From Arthrobacter sp. StoSoilB5 (GTDB lineage: Bacteria; Actinomycetota; Actinomycetes; Actinomycetales; Micrococcaceae): a stretch of DNA of 64,000 nt. The stretch's first letter is position 1, and each line of letters begins with the position of its first letter. The stretch is from positions 1,302,001-1,366,000 of the forward strand of contig NZ_AP024646.1 in assembly GCF_019977235.1 (NCBI RefSeq), given 5' to 3'. Under the pieces are notes generated by a model, which saw only the letters and a list, made by a program, of their open reading frames with translations, did no database searches and was not told the origin of the DNA. Below, piece after piece: positions 38,095 through 47,637 of this stretch. Made by a program: the position numbers and the translations under genes.

Positions 38095-38661
38095 ATGCAA
38101 TCTCTCGGTGACCCGCACCCGTCCACTTCCTCCTCAGGCAAAGGCCTCTTCAAAGGCTTCCGCATCGGCGGTCTCGGGATGACTGTGGTCATCATCGCCT
38201 TCCTGGTGGCCGTCATTTTTGCCGCCAACCAGAACGATGTTGTGGGTTGGGTCGTGGCGGTGGTGGCTTTCGGCTGGCTCGCCCTTGCAAACTTCGTGGT
38301 GTTCAGCATCCGCAGGGCCGCGCGGCGGGCGGGGGCGAAGTTGAGCGAAGCGCAGGCCGCTTTCAACTCGGCAACCGGCCGCGCGCCGTCGTCGTCCTCT
38401 GCTGACAGCGGCGGTACCCGCGTTGTTGCCGAGCGCAGCCAAGCCGACGACGTCCGTGACCTCAAGCTGGACCACTCCTTCAAGATCGTGCAGGTGCAGG
38501 TCCGCGTTGTGGACGAGGAACGCGCCAAAGGGGCAGGGGCCAACCAGGACACCATCAACCGCGCACTGGAAACCATCGCCATCACGGCCACCAACGCCCG
38601 GGACATGATCAAGTCCGCAGGTGGCTCGGACGAGCCCGTGGCCGGCACCATCATCGACTAG
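38095..38661 (+). CDS. Conserved two-helix membrane protein, unknown function
   Basis: The product is 188 aa: two adjacent transmembrane helices (residues about 27-45 and 51-70), then a basic segment (IRRAARRAGAK) and a soluble C-terminal half without a domain I recognise (DLKLDHSFKIVQVQVRVVDEE). A -10-like GACAAT lies six bases before the ATG and there is no ribosome binding site, so the transcript is probably leaderless. The exonuclease gene begins 11 bp after it but has its own -10-like element across this stop codon. Confidence 0.65.
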   Translation: MQSLGDPHPSTSSSGKGLFKGFRIGGLGMTVVIIAFLVAVIFAANQNDVVGWVVAVVAFGWLALANFVVFSIRRAARRAGAKLSEAQAAFNSATGRAPSSSSADSGGTRVVAERSQADDVRDLKLDHSFKIVQVQVRVVDEERAKGAGANQDTINRALETIAITATNARDMIKSAGGSDEPVAGTIID

Positions 38662-38671
38662 AGTAGACCGG

Positions 38672-39505
38672 GTGAGTACGGCATTGAAGAAGGACTTCCT
38701 TCGCATCGCATCGGTCAACGTCAATGGCCTTCGGGCTGCCTACAAGAATGGCATGGCGGAATGGCTGGAGCCACGCGAGGTAGACATCCTCTGCCTGCAG
38801 GAAGTCCGCGCTCCTGATGCAATCGTTAACGCCCTGCTCGGCGAAGGTTGGTACATCCTCCACGCCGAGGCTGAGGCAAAGGGTCGCGCAGGGGTTGCCA
38901 TTGCTTCCCGCGAGGAACCCACTGCCACCCGGGTGGGAATCGGCGATGACTACTTCGCCACCGCGGGCCGCTGGGTTGAAGCGGATTTCTCCGTCAGGAA
39001 CACCCAAGGCGAATCCTCCACGTTGTCCGTGGTCAGCGCATACGTTCACTCCGGTGAGGCAGGTACGCCCAAGCAGGAGGACAAGTACCGCTTCCTTGAC
39101 GCCATGACCACACGCCTTCCCGAGCTCGCCAAGCACAGCGATCACGCGCTGGTAGTTGGCGACCTCAACGTCGGACACACTGAACTCGATATCAAGAACT
39201 GGAAAGGCAACGTTAAGCGTGCCGGTTTCCTGCCGGAGGAGCGCGCGTATTTCGACCGCTTCCTGGGTGATGAAATCGGATGGAGGGATGTCCACAGGGG
39301 CCTGGCAGGAAATGTCGCTGGCCCCTACACCTGGTGGTCCCAGCGCGGGAAGGCCTTTGACACTGACACAGGCTGGCGCATCGACTACCACCTGGCTACT
39401 CCCGGACTTGCAGCAGCCGCGTTCTCGGCTGTGGTGGACCGGGCGCCTTCGTGGGACACCCGCTTCTCAGACCACGCACCGCTGGTAGTGGACTACCGGC
39501 TCTAA
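38672..39505 (+). CDS. xth: Exodeoxyribonuclease III
   Basis: A DNA repair AP endonuclease and 3' exonuclease of 277 aa. The EEP-fold motifs are present: IASVNVNGLRAA, the metal-binding Glu in DILCLQEVRAP, GDLNVGHTELDIKN, and the C-terminal TRFSDHAPLVVDY with the catalytic Asp-His. The GTG start at 38672 lies 7 bases after TAGAGT, with no ribosome binding site, another leaderless layout. trpS follows after 21 bp. Confidence 0.93.
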   Translation: MSTALKKDFLRIASVNVNGLRAAYKNGMAEWLEPREVDILCLQEVRAPDAIVNALLGEGWYILHAEAEAKGRAGVAIASREEPTATRVGIGDDYFATAGRWVEADFSVRNTQGESSTLSVVSAYVHSGEAGTPKQEDKYRFLDAMTTRLPELAKHSDHALVVGDLNVGHTELDIKNWKGNVKRAGFLPEERAYFDRFLGDEIGWRDVHRGLAGNVAGPYTWWSQRGKAFDTDTGWRIDYHLATPGLAAAAFSAVVDRAPSWDTRFSDHAPLVVDYRL

Positions 39506-40651
<1,146 letters not shown>

Positions 40652-40655
40652 GCCC

Positions 40656-41333
40656 ATGTGCGCAGCTGGCCAGCTCAACGTCCAGACCGGTACCCCTCAA
40701 GGCGTCGGTCCGGACGAATCCCGCCAGCCCGCGGTTACCGGCACCGATTGCGGTGCCGGTGACACCATGTGCGTTGGCGTGATCCTCGGTTTCCCACCGG
40801 AGATCGCGCGGGAACTGCAGGCCTGGAGGGCATCGTTTGGCGATCCCATGGCTGACGTCATCCCCGCCCACATCACGCTTATCACCACCACGCCCACCCA
40901 GGACTGGGCCGCCACCCGGGACCACGTGCGCGATGTCGCCCGCTCGCAGGAACCGTTCACCATCACCATTTCCGGCACTGGTTCTTTCCGGCCCGTTTCG
41001 CCGGTGGTGTTCGTTAACGTCGAAGAGGGTTTTGAAGAGTGTGTACAACTGCACGAAAAACTCCAGACAGGTCCGCTTGAGCGGTTGCTTCCCTTCCCTT
41101 ACCACCCGCATGTCACCGTGGCCCATGATGTTTCCAAGGAGAACCTCGACGAGGCCGAAACGGTCCTGAGAGATTACCGGGCAACCTTCCCAGTGGTTAG
41201 CATGGGACTCTACGAGCACGACACCAATGGAATTTGGCAGCTACGGGAAGAGCTCGACTTTGGCGGCGACACTGACAAAACGCAGCAGGCGGAATCAACA
41301 TCCACAGGCGGACAATCCTCCGCTGCCAACTGA
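40656..41333 (+). CDS. 2'-5' RNA ligase-family protein
   Basis: The product is 225 aa with the two HxT motifs of 2H phosphoesterases: HITLIT (about residue 78) and HVTVAH (about residue 152). The family opening VGVILGFPPEIARELQAWR is also present. These enzymes open or form 2'-5' phosphodiesters or cyclic phosphates. I give ATG 40656, after AAGGAG and coupled to trpS. Met38 (40767) is an alternative, since the first 37 residues do not look like the domain. Its C-terminal tail (rich in Thr, Ser, Gln) overlaps the start of the yihY-like gene. Confidence 0.75.
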   Translation: MCAAGQLNVQTGTPQGVGPDESRQPAVTGTDCGAGDTMCVGVILGFPPEIARELQAWRASFGDPMADVIPAHITLITTTPTQDWAATRDHVRDVARSQEPFTITISGTGSFRPVSPVVFVNVEEGFEECVQLHEKLQTGPLERLLPFPYHPHVTVAHDVSKENLDEAETVLRDYRATFPVVSMGLYEHDTNGIWQLREELDFGGDTDKTQQAESTSTGGQSSAAN

Positions 41334-42345
41334 GCTGGCCAAGCTAAAACTTCAACTCCTTCATAAGCGGCAGGACTGGGGCCACGCCAAGCGCGCCGGT
41401 GAAGGCCTGCCGAAGAGGGCCGGTGCCCTTTTTGCCCTCCTGCTCGCAAGGCTGAACACCAACCGGGCCATGCGATCCTTCCAGAACTACACCCGGCAGC
41501 ACGGGCCACTTCTGAGTGCCGGGATCGGCTTCAACATGTTCTTCTCCGTCACAGGTCTCCTTACTACTGGTTTTGCCATCGCCGGGATCGTCCTGGGCGG
41601 CAACCCGGTGCTCGAAGACGCAGTCATTCGCAGTGTCGCCTCTGCGGCTCCGGGGCTCCTCCAAGTGAATGGCGGCGAAGGACTCGTCGACCCGCAATCG
41701 CTGCTCAATCCCTCCGGTCTCGGATGGACAGCCGTCATTGCGGCAGCGGTCACCATCTTCACGTCGCTTGGCTGGATTGCCAGCGTCAGGGAAGGCCTGC
41801 GGGGTGTGACGGACGCAAACCCCCTGCAACGCAGCCCCGTCCTGCAGAAATTGATCGACGCCGGTACGCTCCTGCTCCTTGGGGTGATCCTCGTAGTCAG
41901 TGCCGGCGCTTCCCTGGTCTTTGGCACGGCCGCTGCCTGGATCTTCGACCTTCTCAGGTTGGATGAAGCGGTCGCCGCGCCCGTGGCAGCCGTCGTCAAG
42001 GTGGTGGTCCCCCTCCTGCTGAACTGCGCGACGGCGGCCGTGTTGTTCCATATTGCAGGTGGCCTCAAGTTGGGGCGCCAGGCGTTCATCGAAGGAGTTG
42101 CGCTGGCTGGCATAGGTACCACGGTGCTTCAGTTATTCAGCACGGAACTCCTCGCCAGGGCAGGACACAACCCCGTCCTCGCCTCGTTCGCCATCATCAT
42201 CGGCCTGCTCATCTGGTTCAACCTGGTAAGCCAGGTGTATCTCGTTTCCGCTTCGTGGGCCGCTATCCGCGAGGCGGACACTGCAGGCGGGGAGACGCCT
42301 CGCAAGAAGGTCCTGGGTTCACGCCGAACAACGCCCCGGACATAG
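41260..42345 (+). CDS. YihY/BrkB-family membrane protein
   Basis: A membrane protein of about 361 aa with six hydrophobic segments and the family pattern of YihY (once called RNase BN): GPLLSAGIGFNMFFSVTGLL, GVTDANPLQRSPVLQKLIDAG and IWFNLVSQVYLVSASWAA. Function is unproven; transport has been proposed. The start is uncertain. I prefer TTG 41260, preceded by GGGAAGAG, over ATG 41227, which has no site. Both overlap the end of the previous gene. It is the last gene of the trpS group and ends 3 bp before the convergent CDF gene. Confidence 0.7.
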   Translation: MAATLTKRSRRNQHPQADNPPLPTELAKLKLQLLHKRQDWGHAKRAGEGLPKRAGALFALLLARLNTNRAMRSFQNYTRQHGPLLSAGIGFNMFFSVTGLLTTGFAIAGIVLGGNPVLEDAVIRSVASAAPGLLQVNGGEGLVDPQSLLNPSGLGWTAVIAAAVTIFTSLGWIASVREGLRGVTDANPLQRSPVLQKLIDAGTLLLLGVILVVSAGASLVFGTAAAWIFDLLRLDEAVAAPVAAVVKVVVPLLLNCATAAVLFHIAGGLKLGRQAFIEGVALAGIGTTVLQLFSTELLARAGHNPVLASFAIIIGLLIWFNLVSQVYLVSASWAAIREADTAGGETPRKKVLGSRRTTPRT

Positions 42346-42348
42346 GGG

Positions 42349-43446
42349 TCAGCGGTCCTCTTGGGTTCGCTTCACAAACACTGGAATGACGGTGACTGAG
42401 CCCACGTTGGGCAGGGAATGCGTCGCTGCGTGTTTGAGTTCGCCGGACAGTTTGGACAGCTCAGCAAGGTCAGTGAGGGCCGATGCGGGGACTCTGATTT
42501 CGGCGTGCAGTTTATGGCCGGACCATCTGAGCCGGGAGGTGGATTCGGCAGGGGCGTGCTTATGTACCACTGCTCCAAGTTTGTCAGTAAGGGCCGGATC
42601 GACGCCGTCCATGAGCCTGCGGCCGATGTCACGGATTGTTCCCCAAAGCAGCACGCTGATGACAGCGGAGATCAACAGACCCACGATGGGGTCGGCCAGC
42701 GGGAATCCCACCCAGATACCGATGACGCCGGCGATCACCGCCAAGGACGTGAAGCCGTCCGTGCGGGCATGGATTCCGTCGGCGACCAAGGCTGCTGATC
42801 CTATCCTTCGGCCGACTCGGATCCGGTAGATCGCGACGAGTTCGTTACCGGCGAACCCGACCAGCCCTGCAGCCATAACCCACCCCAGGTTCTGAACTGG
42901 TTGTGGTGCGAAGAAACGGTGGATGGACTCGACGGCAGCGATGACCGCGGAGAGGGCGATCATGGCCACGATAAACAATCCGGCGAGGTCTTCGGCTCGG
43001 CCGAAGCCATGGGTATAGGTGCGGGTGGCCGGACGCCGACCAAGCAGAAACGCAACCCACAGCGGCACTGCCGTGAGGGCATCTGAAAAGTTGTGCACCG
43101 TGTCGGCCAGCAGTGCCACCGAACCGCTAACCAAGACTATGGCCAACTGGAAAAGTGACGTGGCGCCGAGTCCGAGCAGTGAGAACTTGACCGCGCGGAT
43201 TCCTTCGGAGCTCGATTCCATCGCCTCGTCGACAGAGTCCGCCGAATCGTGGGAGTGGGGAAGGAAAACCTCCTTCAACCAAGCCTTGAACGTGCGGTGG
43301 TCGTGATGGTGAGAGTGGTCATCATCATGAGTGTGCTCGTGACCCCTGTGGTGTTCGCTTTCGCCGTTCCCGGCCCTCTGCCTGGTGGGCGTCGATGCCG
43401 TGGTGTGGTGCGGTGCCAATCGCGTGTTCCGCTTGGTGAATGGCAT
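42349..43446 (-). CDS. Cation diffusion facilitator (CDF) metal exporter
   Basis: Predicted proton-driven exporter of zinc, cobalt or cadmium. It has six transmembrane helices from about residue 88, with the metal-site motif as SVALLADTVHNFSDAL (HxxxD) in helix 2 and ADGIHARTDGFTSL in helix 5. A His/Asp-rich N-terminus (EHHRGHEHTHDDDHSHHHDH) probably gathers metal. The open frame runs to 43824, but upstream of about 43446 it overlaps the ArsR gene and encodes nothing recognisable. The start is therefore uncertain (ATG 43446 or TTG 43419). The regulator-exporter pair suggests metal-induced expression. Confidence 0.82.
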   Translation of the reverse strand: MPFTKRNTRLAPHHTTASTPTRQRAGNGESEHHRGHEHTHDDDHSHHHDHRTFKAWLKEVFLPHSHDSADSVDEAMESSSEGIRAVKFSLLGLGATSLFQLAIVLVSGSVALLADTVHNFSDALTAVPLWVAFLLGRRPATRTYTHGFGRAEDLAGLFIVAMIALSAVIAAVESIHRFFAPQPVQNLGWVMAAGLVGFAGNELVAIYRIRVGRRIGSAALVADGIHARTDGFTSLAVIAGVIGIWVGFPLADPIVGLLISAVISVLLWGTIRDIGRRLMDGVDPALTDKLGAVVHKHAPAESTSRLRWSGHKLHAEIRVPASALTDLAELSKLSGELKHAATHSLPNVGSVTVIPVFVKRTQEDR

Positions 43447-43639
43447 CGGCAACGAGTTGCCAGGCATGCCCGTCGGCAAGGCGGTAGTAGACCTTGGTCC
43501 CCTCTTGGCGTGTGGAGACCATCCGAGCGAGCCGCATCTTGGCCAGGTGCTGGGAAACGGCGGCTGAGCTCTTCCCGGCTTTCTCAGCCAAGGAACATAC
43601 ATGCCTTCCGGCCGACAACCGACCCCAAGGGCACTCCAA
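43325..43639 (-). CDS. ArsR-family metal-responsive regulator, N-terminally short
   Basis: A 104-residue frame with a clear winged helix: SLAEKAGKSSAAVSQHLAK as the recognition region, then RLARMVSTRQEGTKVYYRLADGHAWQLVADAIHQAEH and a His-containing tail. The usual first helices (about 25 residues ahead of a TRxRLL-like segment) are missing. An in-frame TGA lies 17 codons before the only possible start (TTG 43639), and no ATG is available. The other two frames upstream do not supply a clean N-terminus. It is either truncated or damaged. It overlaps the CDF gene in another frame. If active it would derepress the exporter on metal binding. Confidence 0.6.
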   Translation of the reverse strand: MECPWGRLSAGRHVCSLAEKAGKSSAAVSQHLAKMRLARMVSTRQEGTKVYYRLADGHAWQLVADAIHQAEHAIGTAPHHGIDAHQAEGRERRKRTPQGSRAHS

Positions 43640-43750
43640 GCACCCGCGGTGGAACCTGTTTTCGTATGAACATCCCGACTGATAGCTTCAAACACAAACC
43701 TGTTGCGACGTCGGTGGGAAACGGCCGTCCCGTTCCTCACAGGAGGTGCT

Positions 43751-43903
43751 ATGAATAGCCAGCTTTGGATCGCATGCCTCCTCGGGGCCGCGGCCGGACT
43801 CGTAGTCGGACAGCTCATCTTCAACTCTCCCTTCGTGGGAATCCTCGTAGGCCTCGGGCTGGGTGCCCTGGTTGGCGCGGCGGTCGGACCCCGCCGGGAA
43901 TAA
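43751..43903 (+). CDS. Small glycine-rich membrane protein (50 aa)
   Basis: It starts with ATG after a near-perfect AGGAGGT. Two hydrophobic segments (WIACLLGAAAGLVVGQLIF and VGILVGLGLGALVGAAVG) contain glycine-zipper spacing, which favours close helix packing, and the protein ends PRRE. It is divergent from the ArsR-CDF genes and could share their control region. Function unknown. Confidence 0.65.
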   Translation: MNSQLWIACLLGAAAGLVVGQLIFNSPFVGILVGLGLGALVGAAVGPRRE

Positions 43904-43926
43904 TGCTGCGGGCGTCCTGGCTCAGG

Positions 43927-46143
43927 CTAGGGCGCTTGAACCAGGCCCTCCCACGCGACCGTCCAGTCGGCCGGAAACCCCGGGGCATGCCTGTTGGGTC
44001 CGTTGTCCCATCCAGCGGCCATCAACGCGACGGCAGCGAGGAGTCCGCCGTTCCCGGGCAGATACAGCGGCAGCGAATCCGTTTGGCGGTTATGCCCATT
44101 GGCCAGCACGGTGTTTTTTCCGGCGTCCAGCAGAAGGGCATCGACGGCGGCCTCGGGGTCCTCCAAGCGGGCGGCTGTCATGGCCATCACTGGGTAGTCC
44201 CACCCCCAAGTGCTTCCCCAGTCCCAGTCGGCAAGCACATCGGTGAGCGTTGCCCGCATGATCCCAGGGTCGATCAGGTCCGTCAGGGGCAGGACACCAA
44301 GCGCGCACAGCATCGACGGGTGGTCCGTGCGGATGGTGAAGGGCTCCACGTCGATCGCAGCGTACACGCCATCGATCACGCGGGGCGGCACCATGCCATC
44401 TGCCACGTCCGACCATTCCGGCACAGGTTCCAAACCCAGCCGATCGCGCCAGGCAATGGCTGTTCGCAGGCCCCACTGCCAGTAGGCCAACTCAAACGTG
44501 GGATTGGTGACCGTTGCCCGGATGGAGCCGTAGCTTTCCTGTGCAGGAATCAAGGGTGGCCCTAGCTCGAATCCGCGCTGCGTTGGGTGGGCGAAGCTGG
44601 CCATGAAGGCAGCTGACTCGAACACAATGTCCGCGAATTCTTCCAACACTTCACGGCTGGGGTTTGCCCGATATACGAGCTCGGCCAAATGAATGGGATG
44701 CGGCTGCTGCCAGATCAGAAATGTCCCGATCGGACTTGGGCTTTCCCTGCCGTCCGGTCCGGTCTGCTTGGGCCAGCGGACGCCGTCGAATCCCTGCATC
44801 CTGGCAGTCTGGCGGGAGCTTTCAAGCACCGTGGAGTACCACCGCAACGATGGCAGCAAGAGTTCTGTCCGGTTCCAGTGTGCAAAGTGCGCGGCGTGCC
44901 ACCAGTGCATTTCCAGATGGAAGCGGCCTCGCCACGCATTGCAGACAAGCCCCGTTTCCTGGGGCGGCAGCGAACCCGAGCAATTGACCGCAGTCAGGTA
45001 CTGCGATAGAACAATCCGGCGCTCAAGTTCCTTTGCCCTGGGATCGTCGGTCGCATCAAGTTCGATCGCCCCGCCTGAGGACCAGAATCGCTGCCAATAG
45101 GCCTCGGATGCTGCGGTGACGCTACTGGCAGGCGAAAGCTCGACGCCGGTCCGGCCAGTGGCGTCAGGACTCACCGCTGGTGTCATGGCTGTTGGCCTGT
45201 TGTTGCCTCTTGGGATGCAGTCGCCATCTCCGGCGGAAAGGAAAGTGACGGAGAAGTCCAGCGCATCGGTGGCGTCCGTACCTCCGGCCGTAGCAGGGGC
45301 TACTCGGAGTTGGTGCTGTTCGGCCTGCTCCACTGTCAGGTTCTGGCCGGTGATCACCACCTGATAGCGGGCCGCATCGAGTTCCCGGCGGACTGTCCAT
45401 GTTGCGCAGCCATCGTGCTCTTCGGACGTCACCGGGCCGTCGAGCGAGGTGGTGTGGGCATCGGGATTGTCCCAGTCCGCGGCGTCGTGCCAGGCCTCGG
45501 AGCCGTAAGGGAAGCTGATGCCTATAAGCAGGCCGGCGCCCAGTGCTGTCGACTCCACGCGGAAGCCGAGTTCGTCGCGGTCGGGGTGGCACGCCGTCGT
45601 GACCTTTATTCGGTGGCCCGCCAGCGTGAAGGCGCTGGTGACAATGCCCGTCCACAGGTCAATTGTTTGCTCGGGGTTCGCCACGTCAGCTTCGGTCAGG
45701 CCGCGTTCCGTCCCGTCCTGCACCAACCTGAAGCCTATCCGCGCCAGATCCAAGCGATGGGGGTTTGCCCTCAACCATGTCTCGGCAAGGGATGTATCCG
45801 TTTCGCGATCGTTGACGATGTCGCCCACCATGTCCACGTAGGGCACGGGGCCCCGGGGCGAGTCGTAAAGGACTGTGGAGCCCGCGAGTTCGTAGGGCTG
45901 GGCCGGTGGCACGGAGTGCCATCCCCACTGGGACTGTGTGCCGAGGAGTGTTCCCGGTGGCAGGTCGTCACGGTCCCAAACCGGGTAGGCCCCTGGCAGG
46001 GACTGGAGTCCAGTGACATCAACGGTGAAGGCGAACTCGCCATTGCCCACGGAAAGCGGGCTTCTGGGATCGAGACGTCTCTGATGCACATTGTGCCGCT
46101 GTACGAGAGCCTTCCGGTCGATTTTTCCGGTAATTGTGTGCAC
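43927..46143 (-). CDS. Six-hairpin glycosidase-like protein, cytosolic
   Basis: A protein of about 738 aa without a signal peptide. An N-terminal beta-sandwich-like region (NGEFAFTVDVTGLQSLPG) is followed from about residue 350 by an alpha/alpha-barrel-like region with WRGRFHLEMHWWHAAHFAHW and WGSTWGWDYPVMAMTAARL. This resembles GH65/GH95-type glycosidases in layout, but I cannot place it in one family. The partner, a divergent sugar-binding lipoprotein, suggests it processes an imported oligosaccharide. I start at GTG 46143 (GGAGGG eight bases upstream); the GTG at 46149 is too close to that site. Confidence 0.65.
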   Translation of the reverse strand: MHTITGKIDRKALVQRHNVHQRRLDPRSPLSVGNGEFAFTVDVTGLQSLPGAYPVWDRDDLPPGTLLGTQSQWGWHSVPPAQPYELAGSTVLYDSPRGPVPYVDMVGDIVNDRETDTSLAETWLRANPHRLDLARIGFRLVQDGTERGLTEADVANPEQTIDLWTGIVTSAFTLAGHRIKVTTACHPDRDELGFRVESTALGAGLLIGISFPYGSEAWHDAADWDNPDAHTTSLDGPVTSEEHDGCATWTVRRELDAARYQVVITGQNLTVEQAEQHQLRVAPATAGGTDATDALDFSVTFLSAGDGDCIPRGNNRPTAMTPAVSPDATGRTGVELSPASSVTAASEAYWQRFWSSGGAIELDATDDPRAKELERRIVLSQYLTAVNCSGSLPPQETGLVCNAWRGRFHLEMHWWHAAHFAHWNRTELLLPSLRWYSTVLESSRQTARMQGFDGVRWPKQTGPDGRESPSPIGTFLIWQQPHPIHLAELVYRANPSREVLEEFADIVFESAAFMASFAHPTQRGFELGPPLIPAQESYGSIRATVTNPTFELAYWQWGLRTAIAWRDRLGLEPVPEWSDVADGMVPPRVIDGVYAAIDVEPFTIRTDHPSMLCALGVLPLTDLIDPGIMRATLTDVLADWDWGSTWGWDYPVMAMTAARLEDPEAAVDALLLDAGKNTVLANGHNRQTDSLPLYLPGNGGLLAAVALMAAGWDNGPNRHAPGFPADWTVAWEGLVQAP

Positions 46144-46175
46144 TCGCACGCCCTCCAGGTTTCGTGGTGATTGAA

Positions 46176-46196
46176 ATAGTTAATGCTCATAACTAT
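46176..46196. promoter_or_regulatory. Palindromic operator in the divergent glycosidase/lipoprotein region
   Basis: Seven-base arms ATAGTTA and TAACTAT flank a 7-bp centre. A second interleaved inverted repeat (ATGCTC at 46183, GAGCAT at 46201) shares part of it. It overlaps the -35 TTGACG (46196-46201) of the lipoprotein gene. Confidence 0.55.
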
Positions 46197-46215
46197 TGAC
46201 GAGCATAAACCCTCT

Positions 46216-46227
46216 TGATACGTTTCA
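46216..46227. promoter_or_regulatory. LacI-type operator before the sugar-binding lipoprotein gene
   Basis: TGATACGTTTCA, a palindrome with one mismatch and the central CG of LacI sites. It covers the likely -10 (TACGTT, 17 bases after TTGACG), so binding would repress transcription. Confidence 0.6.
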
Positions 46228-46262
46228 GGAACCGTTTTCTCAGACTTGAAGGAAGTTACCCA

Positions 46263-47564
46263 ATGACGCGTAAATCTCTCCGTCGCATGCGAAAGTCAGT
46301 AGCATTCATGGCTGCCGTCGGCATGCTGGGCCTCACCGTGGCGTGCTCGAGTCCCTCGTCCAATCAGCCCCAAGACGGCCCTGTGGAAATCCGGTTCTCT
46401 TGGTGGGGCAACGCCGGAAGGGCAGAGCTGACCAACAAAGCCATCAAGGAATTCGAAGCAGCCAACCCGAACATCAAAGTGAAGCCGGAATATGGCGACA
46501 TCGGTGGCTACTTCGACAAGTTGGCCACGCAAGTGGCTGCCAATGATGCCCCCGACGTCATCACCATGGGCGGCGCCTACCCGGCCGAATACGCCAACCG
46601 CGGTGCCCTCCTGGACCTCGCCAAGGTCAGCGGCCCACTGGATCTGTCCGCAATGGACCAAGGTGCCTTGGAAAACGGGCAGGTCCAAGGCAAGCAGTAC
46701 GGCGTTTCCACCGGTGCCAATGCACTCGCCATCGTGGTGAACCCGGCGGTATTCCAGGCTGCCGGCGTTGCAGTTCCCGATGACAGCACTTGGTCCTGGG
46801 ATGACTTCGCCAAGGTGGCCGCAGAGGTGACGGCAAAGAGCCCCAAAGGAACCTACGGCACAGCAACCGTGCTTACGCATGACTCGCTGGACGCCTTCGC
46901 CCGTCAGCGCGGAAAATCGCTCTACACCCAGGACGGCCAGCTGGGACTGGACAAGGACACCGTGCAGGACTACTTCGACTTTTCTGTGAAGCTCAGTGAA
47001 TCGGGCGCAGCCCCCAGCGCATCAGAGACCGTGGAGAAGCTGAACGTCAGCACCGAGCAGACACTGATGGGCATGGGGCAGGCTGGCATGATGCTCACCT
47101 GGTCCAATTCCCTGTCCGCACTGAGCAAAGCATCGGGCGCTGGGTTGAAGCTGCTCAAGCTGCCCGGCGAAACACCCACGCCCGGCATCTGGCTCCAGTC
47201 CTCACAGTTCTACACCATCTCTGCACGCAGCAAGCACACGGATGCCGCCGCCAAGCTGGTGAACTTCCTTGTGAACAACGAGGCCGCAGCCAAGATCATC
47301 CAGAGTGACCGCGGCGTGCCCAGCAACTCCAGCATGCGCACTGCCATCCAGGACCTGCTGACACCCCAGGGCAAGGTCGAGGCCGCTTATATCGACCAGA
47401 TCGGCAAGATGGATTTTGCCCCCACCTTTATCGGTCCCACCGGTTCAACCGCGGTCTCCGAGATCACCGCCCGCATCAACACAGAGGTCCTGTTCAAGCG
47501 GCTGACACCGGAAAAGGCCGCCGAGCAATGGCTCAGCGAAAGCAAAGCCGCCATCGGCAAGTAG
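46263..47564 (+). CDS. Extracellular sugar-binding lipoprotein, family 1
   Basis: A 433-residue receptor of an ABC importer. The signal peptide ends in a lipobox (GLTVAC). The SBP_bac_1 pattern is clear: EIRFSWWGNAGRAELTNKAIKEFEAANPNIKVKPEYGD near the start and LATQVAANDAPDVITMGGAYPAEYANRGALLDL after it. The start ATG 46263 follows AAGGAAG. No permease or ATPase gene accompanies it: a palindrome and a convergent hydrolase gene follow. It must borrow partners encoded elsewhere. A LacI-type site suggests sugar control. Confidence 0.88.
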   Translation: MTRKSLRRMRKSVAFMAAVGMLGLTVACSSPSSNQPQDGPVEIRFSWWGNAGRAELTNKAIKEFEAANPNIKVKPEYGDIGGYFDKLATQVAANDAPDVITMGGAYPAEYANRGALLDLAKVSGPLDLSAMDQGALENGQVQGKQYGVSTGANALAIVVNPAVFQAAGVAVPDDSTWSWDDFAKVAAEVTAKSPKGTYGTATVLTHDSLDAFARQRGKSLYTQDGQLGLDKDTVQDYFDFSVKLSESGAAPSASETVEKLNVSTEQTLMGMGQAGMMLTWSNSLSALSKASGAGLKLLKLPGETPTPGIWLQSSQFYTISARSKHTDAAAKLVNFLVNNEAAAKIIQSDRGVPSNSSMRTAIQDLLTPQGKVEAAYIDQIGKMDFAPTFIGPTGSTAVSEITARINTEVLFKRLTPEKAAEQWLSESKAAIGK

Positions 47565-47577
47565 GTGAACGCCAACG

Positions 47578-47630
47578 CGGGGTCACTTACGGCCCCTTCC
47601 AGAAGGAAACATGGGCCATAAGTGACCCCG
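47578..47630. repeat. 53-bp intergenic palindrome (second type)
   Basis: The arms CGGGGTCACTTACGGCCC and GGGCCATAAGTGACCCCG pair with a single mismatch around a 17-nt loop. It lies between convergent genes and could end both transcripts. The tips differ from the 66-bp family. Confidence 0.8.
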
Positions 47631-47637
47631 GGTTGTA

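Noticed and set aside
43447..43824. N-terminal extension of the CDF exporter
   Set aside because: It encodes no membrane segment or known motif and overlaps the ArsR winged helix in another frame.
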